Positions 8,284 to 17,111 of a stretch of 42,664 nt of DNA are shown here, one piece after another. The position numbers were made by a program, and so were the translations under genes. Every line of letters begins with the position of its first letter. Position 1 is the first letter of the stretch. This DNA comes from Actinomycetota bacterium. Its GTDB lineage: Bacteria > Actinomycetota > Humimicrobiia > Hakubellales > JAMDDV01. The stretch lies in the NCBI GenBank assembly GCA_023488455.1, contig JAMDDV010000003.1, forward strand, positions 1-42,664, read 5' to 3'. Below the pieces are notes generated by a model, which was not told the origin of the DNA, ran no database searches, and saw only the letters and a program-made list of their open reading frames with translations.

Positions 8284-9348
8284 ATGTTGCCAGATAAGAT
8301 CGGTGCTTCTAAATTAAAATCAAGGCAAGAAAAGTCCTTCCCCACCCACATGCAGACCCTCGATTTCGATGTGGCTAAGTTAAATCTAAGCCCCAAGCTC
8401 CAGAAAAGCCTGTACCTGAAAATGCTAGAAATAAGAAGGTTTGAGGAAAGGGCGATAGAGCTCTACCAGAAAGGTGTGATCTGGGGTTATCTACATCCAT
8501 GTATTGGAGAAGAGGCTGTTGCTGTGGGTACATGCCTTGCCATAAATAGAGATGACTACATAATCAGTACTCATAGGGGGCATGGTCACTGCATTGCAAA
8601 GGGTGGTGAGCTCTCCAGGATGATGGCCGAGCTTCTAGGCAAGGAAACCGGGTACTGCAAGGGAAGGGGTGGATCGATGCATATAGCTGATACCTCTCTT
8701 GGAATACTTGGCGCAAATGGCATTGTGGGAGGAGGAATTCCTATTGTGCTCGGTGCTGGTATCACAAGCCAGTTGAGCAAAAATAACAGGGTCTCAATCT
8801 GCTTTTTCGGAGATGGTGCTGCAAACAACGGAGTGCTGCACGAATCCATGAACATGGCCGCCATCTGGAAGCTCCCTATAATCTATTTATGCGAGAACAA
8901 TCAGTACGCCATCTCAATGCACGTCTGTAAATCAACATCAATTGCAAACATTGGGGAGAGGGCCTGTGCGTATGGAATTCCAGGAGCAGTTATAGATGGA
9001 ATGGACGTCGAGGAGGTTTACGCCGCTACTAAAGCGGCAGCCAAAAGGGCAAGATCTGGAGATGGCCCAAGTCTTATCGAAGCAAAGACGTATAGATTTT
9101 ATGGACATCACCCAAATGACCCTGGTGCTTACAGAGATAAGAAAGAGGTCGAGTTCTTTAAGGCCAACAAAGACCCCCTGACGAATTATCAAAAGAAACT
9201 CTTAGACAGAAAGACAATAAGCCAGAAAGACCTCGATGATATGGAGGCAGATATCAAGACAAGGATAGATGAAGCGGTTGATTTCGCTATGAACAGCCCA
9301 GAGACAACACCGGATGAATTCATAAAAGAGATTTCCGAGATGTTTTAG
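8284..9348 (+). CDS. Thiamine-diphosphate-dependent E1 component, alpha subunit (module 1)
   Basis: The 354-residue protein belongs to the pyruvate/acetoin dehydrogenase E1 alpha family, which binds thiamine diphosphate and decarboxylates 2-oxo acids. The cofactor motif starts at GDG (176-178) and ends at NN (205-206). HRGHGHCIAKGG and YCKGRGGSMH are also typical. About 35 extra N-terminal residues are present compared with the second copy at 24568. AAGGAG at 8276-8281 is only two bases from the ATG but five from a TTG at 8287, so either start could be used. The beta subunit follows, but no lipoyl E2 or E3 gene is in the window. It may serve an E2 elsewhere, or act without one on a keto-sugar or sugar-derived oxo acid. 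Confidence 0.88.
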   Translation: MLPDKIGASKLKSRQEKSFPTHMQTLDFDVAKLNLSPKLQKSLYLKMLEIRRFEERAIELYQKGVIWGYLHPCIGEEAVAVGTCLAINRDDYIISTHRGHGHCIAKGGELSRMMAELLGKETGYCKGRGGSMHIADTSLGILGANGIVGGGIPIVLGAGITSQLSKNNRVSICFFGDGAANNGVLHESMNMAAIWKLPIIYLCENNQYAISMHVCKSTSIANIGERACAYGIPGAVIDGMDVEEVYAATKAAAKRARSGDGPSLIEAKTYRFYGHHPNDPGAYRDKKEVEFFKANKDPLTNYQKKLLDRKTISQKDLDDMEADIKTRIDEAVDFAMNSPETTPDEFIKEISEMF

Positions 9349-9388
9349 AAGACACTGAGATAGCATTCTCAAGTTAAGAGGAGAATTT

Positions 9389-10366
9389 ATGAGGGAAATT
9401 GATTACAGGACAGCTCTAAGAGAAGCAATGGACGAGGAGATGGAAAAGGATGCGAGGGTCTTTCTTATTGGAGAAGACCTGTGTCTTTACGGTGGAGCAT
9501 TTAGGGTTACACAGGGGCTTTTTGAAAAATACGGCCCTGATAGGGTTAGAAGCACTCCGATATCCGAGACGGCAATAGTTGGTGCTGCTGTCGGTGGTGC
9601 TATGACAGGCTATAGACCAATTGCAGAGATCATGTTCGTAGATTTTACGACCCTGGCTATGGATCAGATAGTAAATCAGGCCGCAAAGATAAAATACATG
9701 ACTGGTGACACCCTAAAATGCCCGGTTGTCATCAGAACCCAGGGAGGAAGTGGAAGGGGAATTGCCGCCCAGCACTCGCAAAGCCTCGAGGCATGGTTTT
9801 TCCATGTTCCGGGACTGAAGGTCGTGATGCCATCAACACCCTATGATGCAAAAGGACTGCTTAAAACAGCTATTGCAGACGATAGCCCTGTTATGTTCAT
9901 TGAGCATAAGATGCTCTATTTAACGAAAGGTGAAGTTCCAGATGGTGAATACTACATTCCTTTTGGAGAAGCAAATATCTTAAGGGAGGGCACTGATATC
10001 ACCATAGTAAGCTATTCTCTCATGGCACTGCGCTCGCTGGAAGCTGCAAATGAGCTTGAAAGCGAGGGAATCAGCTGCGAGGCAATCGACTTAAGAACCC
10101 TTGTCCCAATGGATAAGAAAACCATCTTAGATTCAGTTAGCAAGACAAACAGGCTCGTCATCGTGCATGAGGCATGCAAAAGAGGTGGAGTTGGAGCAGA
10201 GATATCTGCAATAGTTAGCGAGGAGGCTTTTGATTGCCTCGATGCCCCGATAAAGAGGGTGGCAGGGCTGGATACGGCAATCCCGTATAACTCAACGCTT
10301 GAGAAGATGTGCGTTCCAACCAAAAGCGATATTATAAACGCATGCCGTGAAATAGTATCCAGGTAA
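9389..10366 (+). CDS. Thiamine-diphosphate-dependent E1 component, beta subunit (module 1)
   Basis: This 325-residue partner of the preceding alpha subunit has the transketolase-like pyrimidine-binding and C-terminal domains. Landmarks are GEDLCLYGGAF, the cofactor-activating glutamate E60 (TPISE), the active-site histidine H129 (AAQHSQSLEAW) and PGLKVVMPSTPYDAKGLL. These are typical of acetoin or branched-chain dehydrogenase E1 beta. GGAG at 9380-9383 lies five bases before the ATG. The gene starts 40 bases after the alpha gene and is followed 22 bases later by an aldolase, all on one strand. The substrate is not revealed by the sequence. Confidence 0.88.
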   Translation: MREIDYRTALREAMDEEMEKDARVFLIGEDLCLYGGAFRVTQGLFEKYGPDRVRSTPISETAIVGAAVGGAMTGYRPIAEIMFVDFTTLAMDQIVNQAAKIKYMTGDTLKCPVVIRTQGGSGRGIAAQHSQSLEAWFFHVPGLKVVMPSTPYDAKGLLKTAIADDSPVMFIEHKMLYLTKGEVPDGEYYIPFGEANILREGTDITIVSYSLMALRSLEAANELESEGISCEAIDLRTLVPMDKKTILDSVSKTNRLVIVHEACKRGGVGAEISAIVSEEAFDCLDAPIKRVAGLDTAIPYNSTLEKMCVPTKSDIINACREIVSR

Positions 10367-10388
10367 CATTCAAGTAAGGGGGTTAAGA

Positions 10389-11246
10389 ATGGCGTATGTA
10401 AATACAAAGGAGATGCTCTCAAGAGCTCGGCATGAGGGATATGCCGTTGGTGCCTTCAATATAGTGGATTACACAACGATGGAAGCAGTTGTCATGGCTG
10501 CGCACGACATGAGGGCTCCTGTGATCATCCAGACTTCACAAAAAACGGTAGAGCAGATGGGATTTGACATACTGCCTGCCATAGCAAGGACTCTGGCAGC
10601 AAGAACAGATGTCCCAGTTGCCATGATACTCGATCACGGCACCAAGATGGACGTGATCGAGGGCTGTATTGCCGCTGGCTGGACCTCTGTCATGATAGAT
10701 GCATCCGCATATCCTTTTGATGAGAACGTCAGGTTGACCAAACACGTCGTGGAGCTAGCTCACGGGAAAGGGATTACGGTGGAGGGGGAACTTGGCCACA
10801 TCGGTGGCAAGGAAGAGCATATAGATGTTGAAACTGACCAGGAGCTTCTAACTGAACCTGAGATGGTTGTGAAGTTTCATGAGCTCACGGGTGTCGACTC
10901 GCTTGCAGTTGGAATAGGCACCAAACACGGCCTCTACAAATCAAAGGATGTTAAGCTTGACTTTGATCGCCTGGGAAAGATTATGGAGCTGACCGATTTC
11001 CCTATAATAATCCACGGCTGCTCGGACCTAAGCGATGAGAACATAAATAGGTTAGTCTCTTATCACCCATCCAAGATGAACATATCCACCGAGATCAAGT
11101 ACAGATACCTTGATTCTTATACCAAGTATATTAACGATCATCCAGATGAATACGAACCAATAAAGTGCGTAAAATATGTGCTCGATGAGGTCTATGATCT
11201 TGTAAAGGGCATAATGATCAAATTTGGAAGCGCAGGAAAGGCTTGA
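10389..11246 (+). CDS. Class II fructose-bisphosphate aldolase-family enzyme with altered phosphate loop
   Basis: The 285-residue TIM-barrel protein belongs to the zinc-dependent class II ketose-bisphosphate aldolases. It shows D82-H83 (ILDHG, catalytic acid and zinc ligand), the EGELGHIGG strand (E134), H180 (GTKHG) and H209 (IIIHG), the other expected zinc ligands. The phosphate-binding GGSG after the last histidine reads GCSD, unlike the second copy at 37090 (HGGSG). The substrate may therefore differ from a normal bisphosphate ketose. It should split a ketose phosphate into dihydroxyacetone phosphate and an aldehyde, or run in reverse. The PHP gene starts three bases after its stop, so the two are co-translated. 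Confidence 0.87.
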   Translation: MAYVNTKEMLSRARHEGYAVGAFNIVDYTTMEAVVMAAHDMRAPVIIQTSQKTVEQMGFDILPAIARTLAARTDVPVAMILDHGTKMDVIEGCIAAGWTSVMIDASAYPFDENVRLTKHVVELAHGKGITVEGELGHIGGKEEHIDVETDQELLTEPEMVVKFHELTGVDSLAVGIGTKHGLYKSKDVKLDFDRLGKIMELTDFPIIIHGCSDLSDENINRLVSYHPSKMNISTEIKYRYLDSYTKYINDHPDEYEPIKCVKYVLDEVYDLVKGIMIKFGSAGKA

Positions 11247-11249
11247 AAG

Positions 11250-12188
11250 ATGAAAAGATATGAGTGTGATCTGCACTGTCACAGTACCCGATCTGATGGC
11301 AACGACAGTCCAAAAGAGTTAATTGATAATGCTGCATCCCTGGGCATGAGGGCAATTGCCATCGTCGATCACGATATAGATCCCCCTCTCGTCATAGCTC
11401 TTGATGATGGCAGGGAGATTGACATCTTATCATATGCAAAGGGGAAAGGCCTGGAGCTAATCTTGGGATATGAGTTCTCATGCGATACTAACGTAGATGA
11501 CGTACACATAATCGGCTATCGCTGCGAATGGAGGAGCAAACTAATCCAGGATGAGGTCCAGGCAGCAGAGGACTCTAAAGTCTACGCATATCGCGATCTC
11601 TGCGAAGTGTTAACCAGATATGGAATGCCAATTGATTACGAGAATGAAGTGCTTACCTACACTCAGGATGGCGAGGTTAAGCATAGACTCCCTAAAGAGG
11701 TACAGCGAAAGCATATATTCGAGCTCATGGCGCAAAAGGGTTACACCAGGTCCTGGGATGAGGCCAAAATATTGGTTAGAGATGATCCAAGGCTAAATGT
11801 CAAAAGAAAGAAGATCGATCCCATAAGGGCAATAGGGGTCATTCACGGCTCTAGTGGTATTGCAGTATTAGCCCATCCACATCTTATTGATGAGGAGGTC
11901 CACCCGCAGGAGGGTCTAACTTTTACAAGGGATGAATATATTGAAAAGCTCCTTGGTGTTGGACTTGACGGTATAGAGTCATCCTACACATACGATAAGA
12001 CCACCTACAAGGGCAGCCTTACAAAAGAACAGATAAAATATGAGGTAGAAGAGAAATATAGAAACAGAGTCAAATTTTTCACAGGTGGCTCTGACTATCA
12101 TAACGATTCCAAAAAGGGCGTGGAAAACCCCAGATACATTGGTGAGGCCGGCATCTCTTTTGATGAGTTCAAAAAGATATTTTATTAG
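11250..12188 (+). CDS. PHP-domain metal-dependent phosphoesterase
   Basis: The 312-residue protein starts with the first PHP motif DLHCHSTRSDG (H9, H11, D16). It continues with AIVDHD (D40-H41), VLAHPHL and a C-terminal GGSDYHND, which together give the multi-metal centre of this family. Relatives include the YciV/TrpH group, which hydrolyses nucleotide or nucleic-acid phosphate esters, and histidinol phosphatases. Position in the operon directly after an aldolase suggests removal of phosphate from a pathway intermediate, but a nucleic-acid role is also known in this family. The gene ends the GC-richer block; DNA composition drops sharply after it. Confidence 0.83.
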   Translation: MKRYECDLHCHSTRSDGNDSPKELIDNAASLGMRAIAIVDHDIDPPLVIALDDGREIDILSYAKGKGLELILGYEFSCDTNVDDVHIIGYRCEWRSKLIQDEVQAAEDSKVYAYRDLCEVLTRYGMPIDYENEVLTYTQDGEVKHRLPKEVQRKHIFELMAQKGYTRSWDEAKILVRDDPRLNVKRKKIDPIRAIGVIHGSSGIAVLAHPHLIDEEVHPQEGLTFTRDEYIEKLLGVGLDGIESSYTYDKTTYKGSLTKEQIKYEVEEKYRNRVKFFTGGSDYHNDSKKGVENPRYIGEAGISFDEFKKIFY

Positions 12189-12241
12189 AAAAAGATATTA
12201 ACCCTGAGAATTTCATTTCAGTTCATACTTGGATATAGATT

Positions 12242-13192
12242 GTGGAATATAATCAAGAAAAATACATACTAACTGTAAAAGGCCCAATTAGGCCAGATGA
12301 CTTGGGCGTTACAGATACTCATAACCATGTTTGGGTCCAAAGAGTAGGAAATTACACATTCAATTCTTCTCTTATAATTGATGATTTTCAATTAATAAAA
12401 AGAGAGTTAATTAAATATAGAGATGCTGGTGGTTATTCTGTTATTGATTGTCAACCCGGGGGTTGTGGACGTAATGGCAATAAATTGTATCAATTATCAA
12501 AGGATACTGGAGTAAACATAATTGCTGTCACGGGATTTCATAAACGGGAATTTTATCCATCAAGTTCTCCAATTTGGAAAATGAATAAAAGGCAAGCTGC
12601 AAATTTCTTCATAGAGGAGATAGAAATTGGACTGAATGAAACATTAAATAGTGGAAATAATATTAAAGCTGGATTGATAAAAATCGCTTTTATAGATAAA
12701 TTAGAAGAAAAATACCTGATCTTAACCGAAGCAGCAATACAGGCAGCATTAGCAACGAACGTATCAATCATGGCACATACAGAGAGAGGCAGAAACGTGG
12801 AAACATTGATAACCTTTTTTGAGGTGCAAGGCATTCCACTCTCAAGGGTAATGCTGTGTCATATGGATAAAAGAAATGATGCTAAACTCCACAAATTATT
12901 GGCTGATAAATCTTTGTATCTCGAATATGATACTTTTTTAAGAAAGAAATATAATCCGGATGAAAATGTCTGGCCTTTGCTGACCAAAATGGCAGAAATT
13001 GGCTACCACACAAATATTCTGATTGGCAGCGACATGGGGGAGCTTCATATGTGGCGACAGAATAGTCAGTCAGGTTTGGCAGGATTTTTCACAAATATCA
13101 TAAAGAAAATGTCAGAAATTAATATAAAGAAAGATGCCATAGATAATATGCTTAGAGGGAATGCTTCAAATTTTTTAAGTATAAAAAAATAG
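12242..13192 (+). CDS. Phosphotriesterase-family metal hydrolase, probable sugar lactonase
   Basis: The 316-residue protein has the complete binuclear metal site of phosphotriesterase-like amidohydrolases: H27 and H29 (DTHNH), K147 (the bridging, normally carboxylated lysine, LIKIA), H179 (MAHTERG), H207 (LCHMDK) and D264 (IGSDMG). Bacterial members in sugar operons are lactonases acting on free or phosphorylated sugar lactones. Here the neighbours favour lactone opening on the way to a sugar acid. The start codon is GTG. The gene is 53 bases after the PHP gene and much richer in A and T, so it may have joined the cluster separately. It faces the RraA-like gene tail to tail. Confidence 0.82.
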   Translation: MEYNQEKYILTVKGPIRPDDLGVTDTHNHVWVQRVGNYTFNSSLIIDDFQLIKRELIKYRDAGGYSVIDCQPGGCGRNGNKLYQLSKDTGVNIIAVTGFHKREFYPSSSPIWKMNKRQAANFFIEEIEIGLNETLNSGNNIKAGLIKIAFIDKLEEKYLILTEAAIQAALATNVSIMAHTERGRNVETLITFFEVQGIPLSRVMLCHMDKRNDAKLHKLLADKSLYLEYDTFLRKKYNPDENVWPLLTKMAEIGYHTNILIGSDMGELHMWRQNSQSGLAGFFTNIIKKMSEINIKKDAIDNMLRGNASNFLSIKK

Positions 13193-13281
13193 CATTTATA
13201 TTTTTTAAAGCGCCTGAGCCATCAAATACACAAAAATACATTAAAGACCAACGTCAAAATAAAAAAGTAGAGCTACATTCT

Positions 13282-13995
13282 TTATTTATTATCATCTATC
13301 TTTTTTTGCAAGAAATATTTTTTTAGTTCGTCAAAGTTGTATGAATCGCTTTCTAAAAATTCAAAAAACCTATTCTCTCGCTCCGACACCTCTTTGGCTT
13401 TATCGATAAGAGATTTTACATCAATAAGATCCAATGGAACCTTCAAAAGGCCGTTTTCATCTCCGTGCAAGAAGTCACCATTTTTTATCATCAGTCCGCA
13501 AATGGAAACCGTCGTTCCTAAATCTATAAAGTTATAATTTCCATGAGACACTACTAAACCAGTAGAAAAAATCTGAAAACCTTCCGCCATTTTGCGAATT
13601 CCGGCCAAATCACGAACACCGCAATCAGTGGCAATACCAGATACCCCCATTTTCTGAAAAGCCCTTACCACCATATCTCCTGTTGCACAACATCGAGTAC
13701 GATCGGCACCTACATTTTTATACACAACTATCACGGGCTTAGGAGACTCATCAATCAAATCCAGAAGTTCTGTAAATTTATTATACCTTGCTGGGTTAAT
13801 TGGCCCAGACGTTGTATTATCTATAGTACATGTCACAGCATAACCTACCAAAGGTTCTAGTCCCGGCGTTAGGCATTTAAGTTCAGCAGATGCATAACCA
13901 TCAGTATTGTCCCTAACTTTAAAGGCTTCAATTGCATTTGATATTGTCGGGCTGTTAAAAGACCGGAGCTTATTTAAATCTTCAATAGAAATCAT
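13282..13995 (-). CDS. RraA-like (HMG/CHA aldolase-type) family protein
   Basis: This protein of about 237 residues has the swivelling-domain fold of the RraA/HMG-aldolase family, with AVTC near residue 50, the phosphate-like loop GDMVVRAFQKMGVSGI and the metal- and substrate-binding DCGVRDL. Members with this fold cleave 4-hydroxy-4-methyl-2-oxoglutarate or related 2-oxo acids, decarboxylate oxaloacetate, or inhibit RNase E. In a sugar-acid operon a retro-aldol role on a 2-keto acid is most likely. GGAGG (near 14008-14012) is 12 bases from the ATG at 13995 and three from a TTG at 14004; I prefer the ATG. It is the last gene of the minus-strand operon. The downstream gap to 13192 shows no clear terminator hairpin. 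Confidence 0.8.
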   Translation of the reverse strand: MISIEDLNKLRSFNSPTISNAIEAFKVRDNTDGYASAELKCLTPGLEPLVGYAVTCTIDNTTSGPINPARYNKFTELLDLIDESPKPVIVVYKNVGADRTRCCATGDMVVRAFQKMGVSGIATDCGVRDLAGIRKMAEGFQIFSTGLVVSHGNYNFIDLGTTVSICGLMIKNGDFLHGDENGLLKVPLDLIDVKSLIDKAKEVSERENRFFEFLESDSYNFDELKKYFLQKKIDDNK

Positions 13996-14028
13996 ACTTC
14001 TCAAAGTCCTCCCTTTTACTTAATTGTT

Positions 14029-15075
14029 TTACAAAACTTCTTCTAAGCCTAATGATTTGGCTAATTTAACTATTGGTTGCCATACATAATCAGGGATGGG
14101 TATCCCATTCTTACTTCTATATTTACGGAGTCGTCTCTCTAAATCTCCAGGAATTAATACTTCCTTAAAGCCAGGAGCTGGTGGTACACCTCTTACTCTT
14201 CTCTCCATTTCATCTATACGATTAGCATATTCGTTAAACGATTGAAAAAGATCAAATTTAAAGACAATCATGATAAAACCAGTATGCCTGAAAATACCAC
14301 CGCGCTTTTCTTCAACAAATGAATCAGCATCTGAAAAGATCCTACCTAGAAATTCATTTGCAAGCATAAGTGAATATCCCTTATGACCACCAAAAGGTAA
14401 TAGAGCTCCACCATTAAAATAATCTTCTGGATTACAAGTTGGATTACCCTTTTTATCAACAATATAACCCTTCGGAACTTTCTTTTTATTTTCTCTAGCA
14501 AAACGTATCTTAGTTGCTGAACAAGCTGTTGTTGCAAAATCAATAATCATTGGAGGTTCATTCCCTGCAGGAAAGCCCATCGCAAATGGGTTTGCATGTA
14601 ATACTGGTTTAGAACCCCCATATGGTACAGCAGCTGGAATTTCTTCGCCAAAACCACCACTCCAAATCATTGAAATCATTTTTTTGTACGTAGCCATTTC
14701 AACATATTCTCCAACTCTACCGGTGTGCGTAGTCTGTACTCCGCCAACAATAGAGATATTACTTTTTTCAGCTTTTCTTATGGCTATCTCCATTGCATAC
14801 TTGGCTGTTGTGTGTCCAAAAGTCCAGTTGCCTTTTATAAGAGCACTGTTAGGAGTTTCATGTATAATTTCCGGCCATGCCGTAGGAATAAGTGCCCCAG
14901 CTTCTATTAAATCAACATAACCTGGTAATTTGCAAATACCATGCGTATCAACGCCACTCAAATCCGCCGAAACTAAAGCTTCTGCAAGACGATTCGCGTT
15001 TCGCTCATCTGCTCCCACCGCTAAAATAATTGTTTTAATTATCCTACTTAATTCATCCGCTGTCTTAACTACCAT
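14029..15075 (-). CDS. Ldh2/malate dehydrogenase-type NAD(P)-dependent oxidoreductase
   Basis: The 348-residue protein belongs to the Ldh2 family, whose fold is unrelated to Rossmann dehydrogenases. It contains GVDTHGI with the catalytic histidine H45, TTHTGRVGEYVE, HANPFAMGFPA, IDFATTACSATKI and LLPFGGHKGYSL. Relatives reduce or oxidise 2-hydroxy or 2-keto acids such as malate, L-lactate, ureidoglycolate and 2,3-diketo-L-gulonate. In this operon with an RraA-like aldolase and a kinase, a 2-keto or 2-hydroxy sugar acid is a sensible substrate. The gene lies 33 bases upstream of the RraA-like gene and 78 bases after the cupin gene. Confidence 0.87.
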   Translation of the reverse strand: MVVKTADELSRIIKTIILAVGADERNANRLAEALVSADLSGVDTHGICKLPGYVDLIEAGALIPTAWPEIIHETPNSALIKGNWTFGHTTAKYAMEIAIRKAEKSNISIVGGVQTTHTGRVGEYVEMATYKKMISMIWSGGFGEEIPAAVPYGGSKPVLHANPFAMGFPAGNEPPMIIDFATTACSATKIRFARENKKKVPKGYIVDKKGNPTCNPEDYFNGGALLPFGGHKGYSLMLANEFLGRIFSDADSFVEEKRGGIFRHTGFIMIVFKFDLFQSFNEYANRIDEMERRVRGVPPAPGFKEVLIPGDLERRLRKYRSKNGIPIPDYVWQPIVKLAKSLGLEEVL

Positions 15076-15122
15076 AACTGTTATCCCTATTTTGTATTAA
15101 TGTTGTAAACACATAAATATAA

Positions 15123-15147
15123 GAATTAATTTTTTTATAATTAATTC
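15123..15147 (-). other. AT-only hairpin between the cupin and dehydrogenase genes
   Basis: GAATTAATT (15123-15131) and AATTAATTC (15139-15147) form a perfect nine-pair stem around a seven-base loop, inside the only larger gap of this part of the operon. The stem is nearly all A-T, so it would be weak. It could be an mRNA processing site or chance in AT-rich DNA. Confidence 0.3.
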
Positions 15148-15153
15148 AAAAAT

Positions 15154-15513
15154 TCATTTAACTCTCCCGTAATCATCTTCTAACCTGACATGGTCATGTA
15201 CTTCCGGAGTTGATACTTCCACAACTATAATATCTTCTATTGCTTTCAATCGATGTTTAACTCCAGGTTTTATTCTTATGGCTTCTCCCCTATTTAATAT
15301 CTCAGTCACCGAATCTCCATCTTCATGTGCTAAAAATAATTCAGCCTTCCCCTCCAAGATGTATATTGTTTCGTCTTTTATTTCATGGTAGGCATAACTC
15401 AATCTATGACCCTTTTTAACCCAAAAAACTTTGCCAATATACTTATTATTAACCGCAAACCAGTGTTCTTGTCCCCATGGTCTTTTAACTATTTTTATTT
15501 TATTTTTAGTCAT
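15154..15513 (-). CDS. Small cupin-domain protein
   Basis: The 119-residue single cupin resembles the C-terminal domain of type II mannose-6-phosphate isomerases (KRPWGQEHWF near the start). The two cupin motifs are visible as GHRLSYAYHEIKDETIYILEG (metal ligands H and E) and IKPGVKHRLKA (H). Stand-alone cupins of this kind in sugar operons can be isomerases or epimerases, or sugar-binding accessories. The exact role is open. A GGAAG ribosome site precedes the ATG, and the gene sits between the kinase and the dehydrogenase genes in the same direction. Confidence 0.78.
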   Translation of the reverse strand: MTKNKIKIVKRPWGQEHWFAVNNKYIGKVFWVKKGHRLSYAYHEIKDETIYILEGKAELFLAHEDGDSVTEILNRGEAIRIKPGVKHRLKAIEDIIVVEVSTPEVHDHVRLEDDYGRVK

Positions 15514-15551
15514 TTAACTTCCAATTTATTACCATAAAAATAAAAATCATC

Positions 15552-17108
15552 TCAATGCTCATTTAAACTACTCATTAACTCATCTAATTCTTTGTATTTA
15601 ACTTTAAGAAATTTATATAGTTCTATCCAAAATTTATACAATTTGTTATATTTCTCAAACTCAATCTTATTTACATTGATTGTCTCGGGTTTTCCAATCC
15701 ATTTTTTTATTTCCGAACAATCATTAAACACACCTATGGCCTTGCCTGCTAAAAATGCATTAGCGAATGGCGCATCCTGAATAGAAGAAAAATAAGCACA
15801 TTCTATTCCAATAATATTAGTTACTATTTCTCTCCATAGCTTATTTTTAAAACCACCTCCAACCAAAAAAATTGGCGGCTTAATATTTATTGTTCTATTT
15901 TTTAAAAGATCGATGGTGTGATAAACACCTAAACCAACAGATTCCATCGCCGACCTGATCAAACTGCCCCGATCATGATTTAAAGAGAGACCGAATAGAC
16001 CGCCCTTAGAATATCTATCCCAATAGGGAGGGCCTTCCCTTACAAGAAATGGAAACGTTATAAGTCCATTACTGCCAGGAGGTATGTTTAATGCTTCTCT
16101 CTCCATCATTTTGTAAAGTTTTTCATCATTTATTTCAGTTTTACCATTTTTGTAAAATACACTTTTAAGCCAGGACAATAATACTCCACCGCAAAAAATC
16201 GACCCCATTGATAAATATTTTTCTTCTGGATCAACAATATATGGGCAATTAACCAAAACCCCTAAAAACTCTTCATTTTTAAATATAATGCCCAGAGTTG
16301 CACTCGATCCAATTTGAAGAGCACATTCGTTATTATTAATAACTCCCATGGATAAGTAAGAAGCACAAGCATCAACCGTCCCCAAAATAACAGGCAATTT
16401 TTCTCTAAGTCCGAATAATTTAGAGCCATTTCTGTTGACAAAACCGATCACTTTATCGCTAGGATAAATAGAAGGTAGTTTATTCTTATCAACACTTACA
16501 TCCGATAAAATATTCTCATCCCATTTTTTGTTTCTGATATCAAAAACTATTCCATTTAGAGCAACGCTTGAATAATCAGTAGCAATTTCTCCTGTCAAAA
16601 GATATACAATGTAATCTTTTACATTTAAGAATTTATAAGTTTTCAAATATAAATCACTGCAATTCTTCTTAAACCATAGAGCTTTTGTAAAACCGTAATA
16701 AGGCTGCACTGAATTCCCACTTAAATCCAGTATCCTGTCTTCGCCTATATTCTCAATTAACCATTCGCATTCGTTTCTCGAACGATCATCTGAATATAAA
16801 ATCACATTCCCTAACGGACTCAATGCATTACCGACAGGTAAAAAGGTAGGACAGTGTGAGCTTATCCCAAGAGCTAATAATTGATCGGGCTCTATCTCAT
16901 TTTTACTAATTGCGTTTTTTATACAAGTCGATAGTGCATCTAGATAGATGTTGGCTTTTTGTTCAACCATGCCTTCCGCCGGTTTTATCGTGTTGTAATA
17001 TACCTGCTCAGAACCAATTACTTCACCTTCAAGTGAAACAAGTTCCACTTTGGTGCTGCTAGTACCAATATCACAGCCAATTAGACACTCTTTTTTCTCA
17101 AGGTTCAT
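15552..17108 (-). CDS. FGGY-family carbohydrate kinase (module 2)
   Basis: The 518-residue kinase has the N-terminal actin-like phosphate loop DIGTSSTK (13-20), the catalytic base D246 (GTVDACASYLSMG) and the C-terminal ATP-binding VGGGFKNKLW. The general pattern is nearest xylulokinase. FGGY kinases phosphorylate pentuloses, hexuloses and polyols, and the family includes apulose kinase. It lies three bases after the UroD-like gene and 38 before the cupin. It should supply the phosphorylated sugar used by the later enzymes or by the divergent split transketolase. The substrate cannot be read from sequence. Confidence 0.9.
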   Translation of the reverse strand: MNLEKKECLIGCDIGTSSTKVELVSLEGEVIGSEQVYYNTIKPAEGMVEQKANIYLDALSTCIKNAISKNEIEPDQLLALGISSHCPTFLPVGNALSPLGNVILYSDDRSRNECEWLIENIGEDRILDLSGNSVQPYYGFTKALWFKKNCSDLYLKTYKFLNVKDYIVYLLTGEIATDYSSVALNGIVFDIRNKKWDENILSDVSVDKNKLPSIYPSDKVIGFVNRNGSKLFGLREKLPVILGTVDACASYLSMGVINNNECALQIGSSATLGIIFKNEEFLGVLVNCPYIVDPEEKYLSMGSIFCGGVLLSWLKSVFYKNGKTEINDEKLYKMMEREALNIPPGSNGLITFPFLVREGPPYWDRYSKGGLFGLSLNHDRGSLIRSAMESVGLGVYHTIDLLKNRTINIKPPIFLVGGGFKNKLWREIVTNIIGIECAYFSSIQDAPFANAFLAGKAIGVFNDCSEIKKWIGKPETINVNKIEFEKYNKLYKFWIELYKFLKVKYKELDELMSSLNEH

Positions 17109-17111
17109 CGT

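Noticed and set aside
13193..13281. Bidirectional terminator between the convergent lactonase and RraA-like genes
   Set aside because: I found only A/T runs and a GTAG/CTAC pair with a two-base gap, too small to form a hairpin loop.
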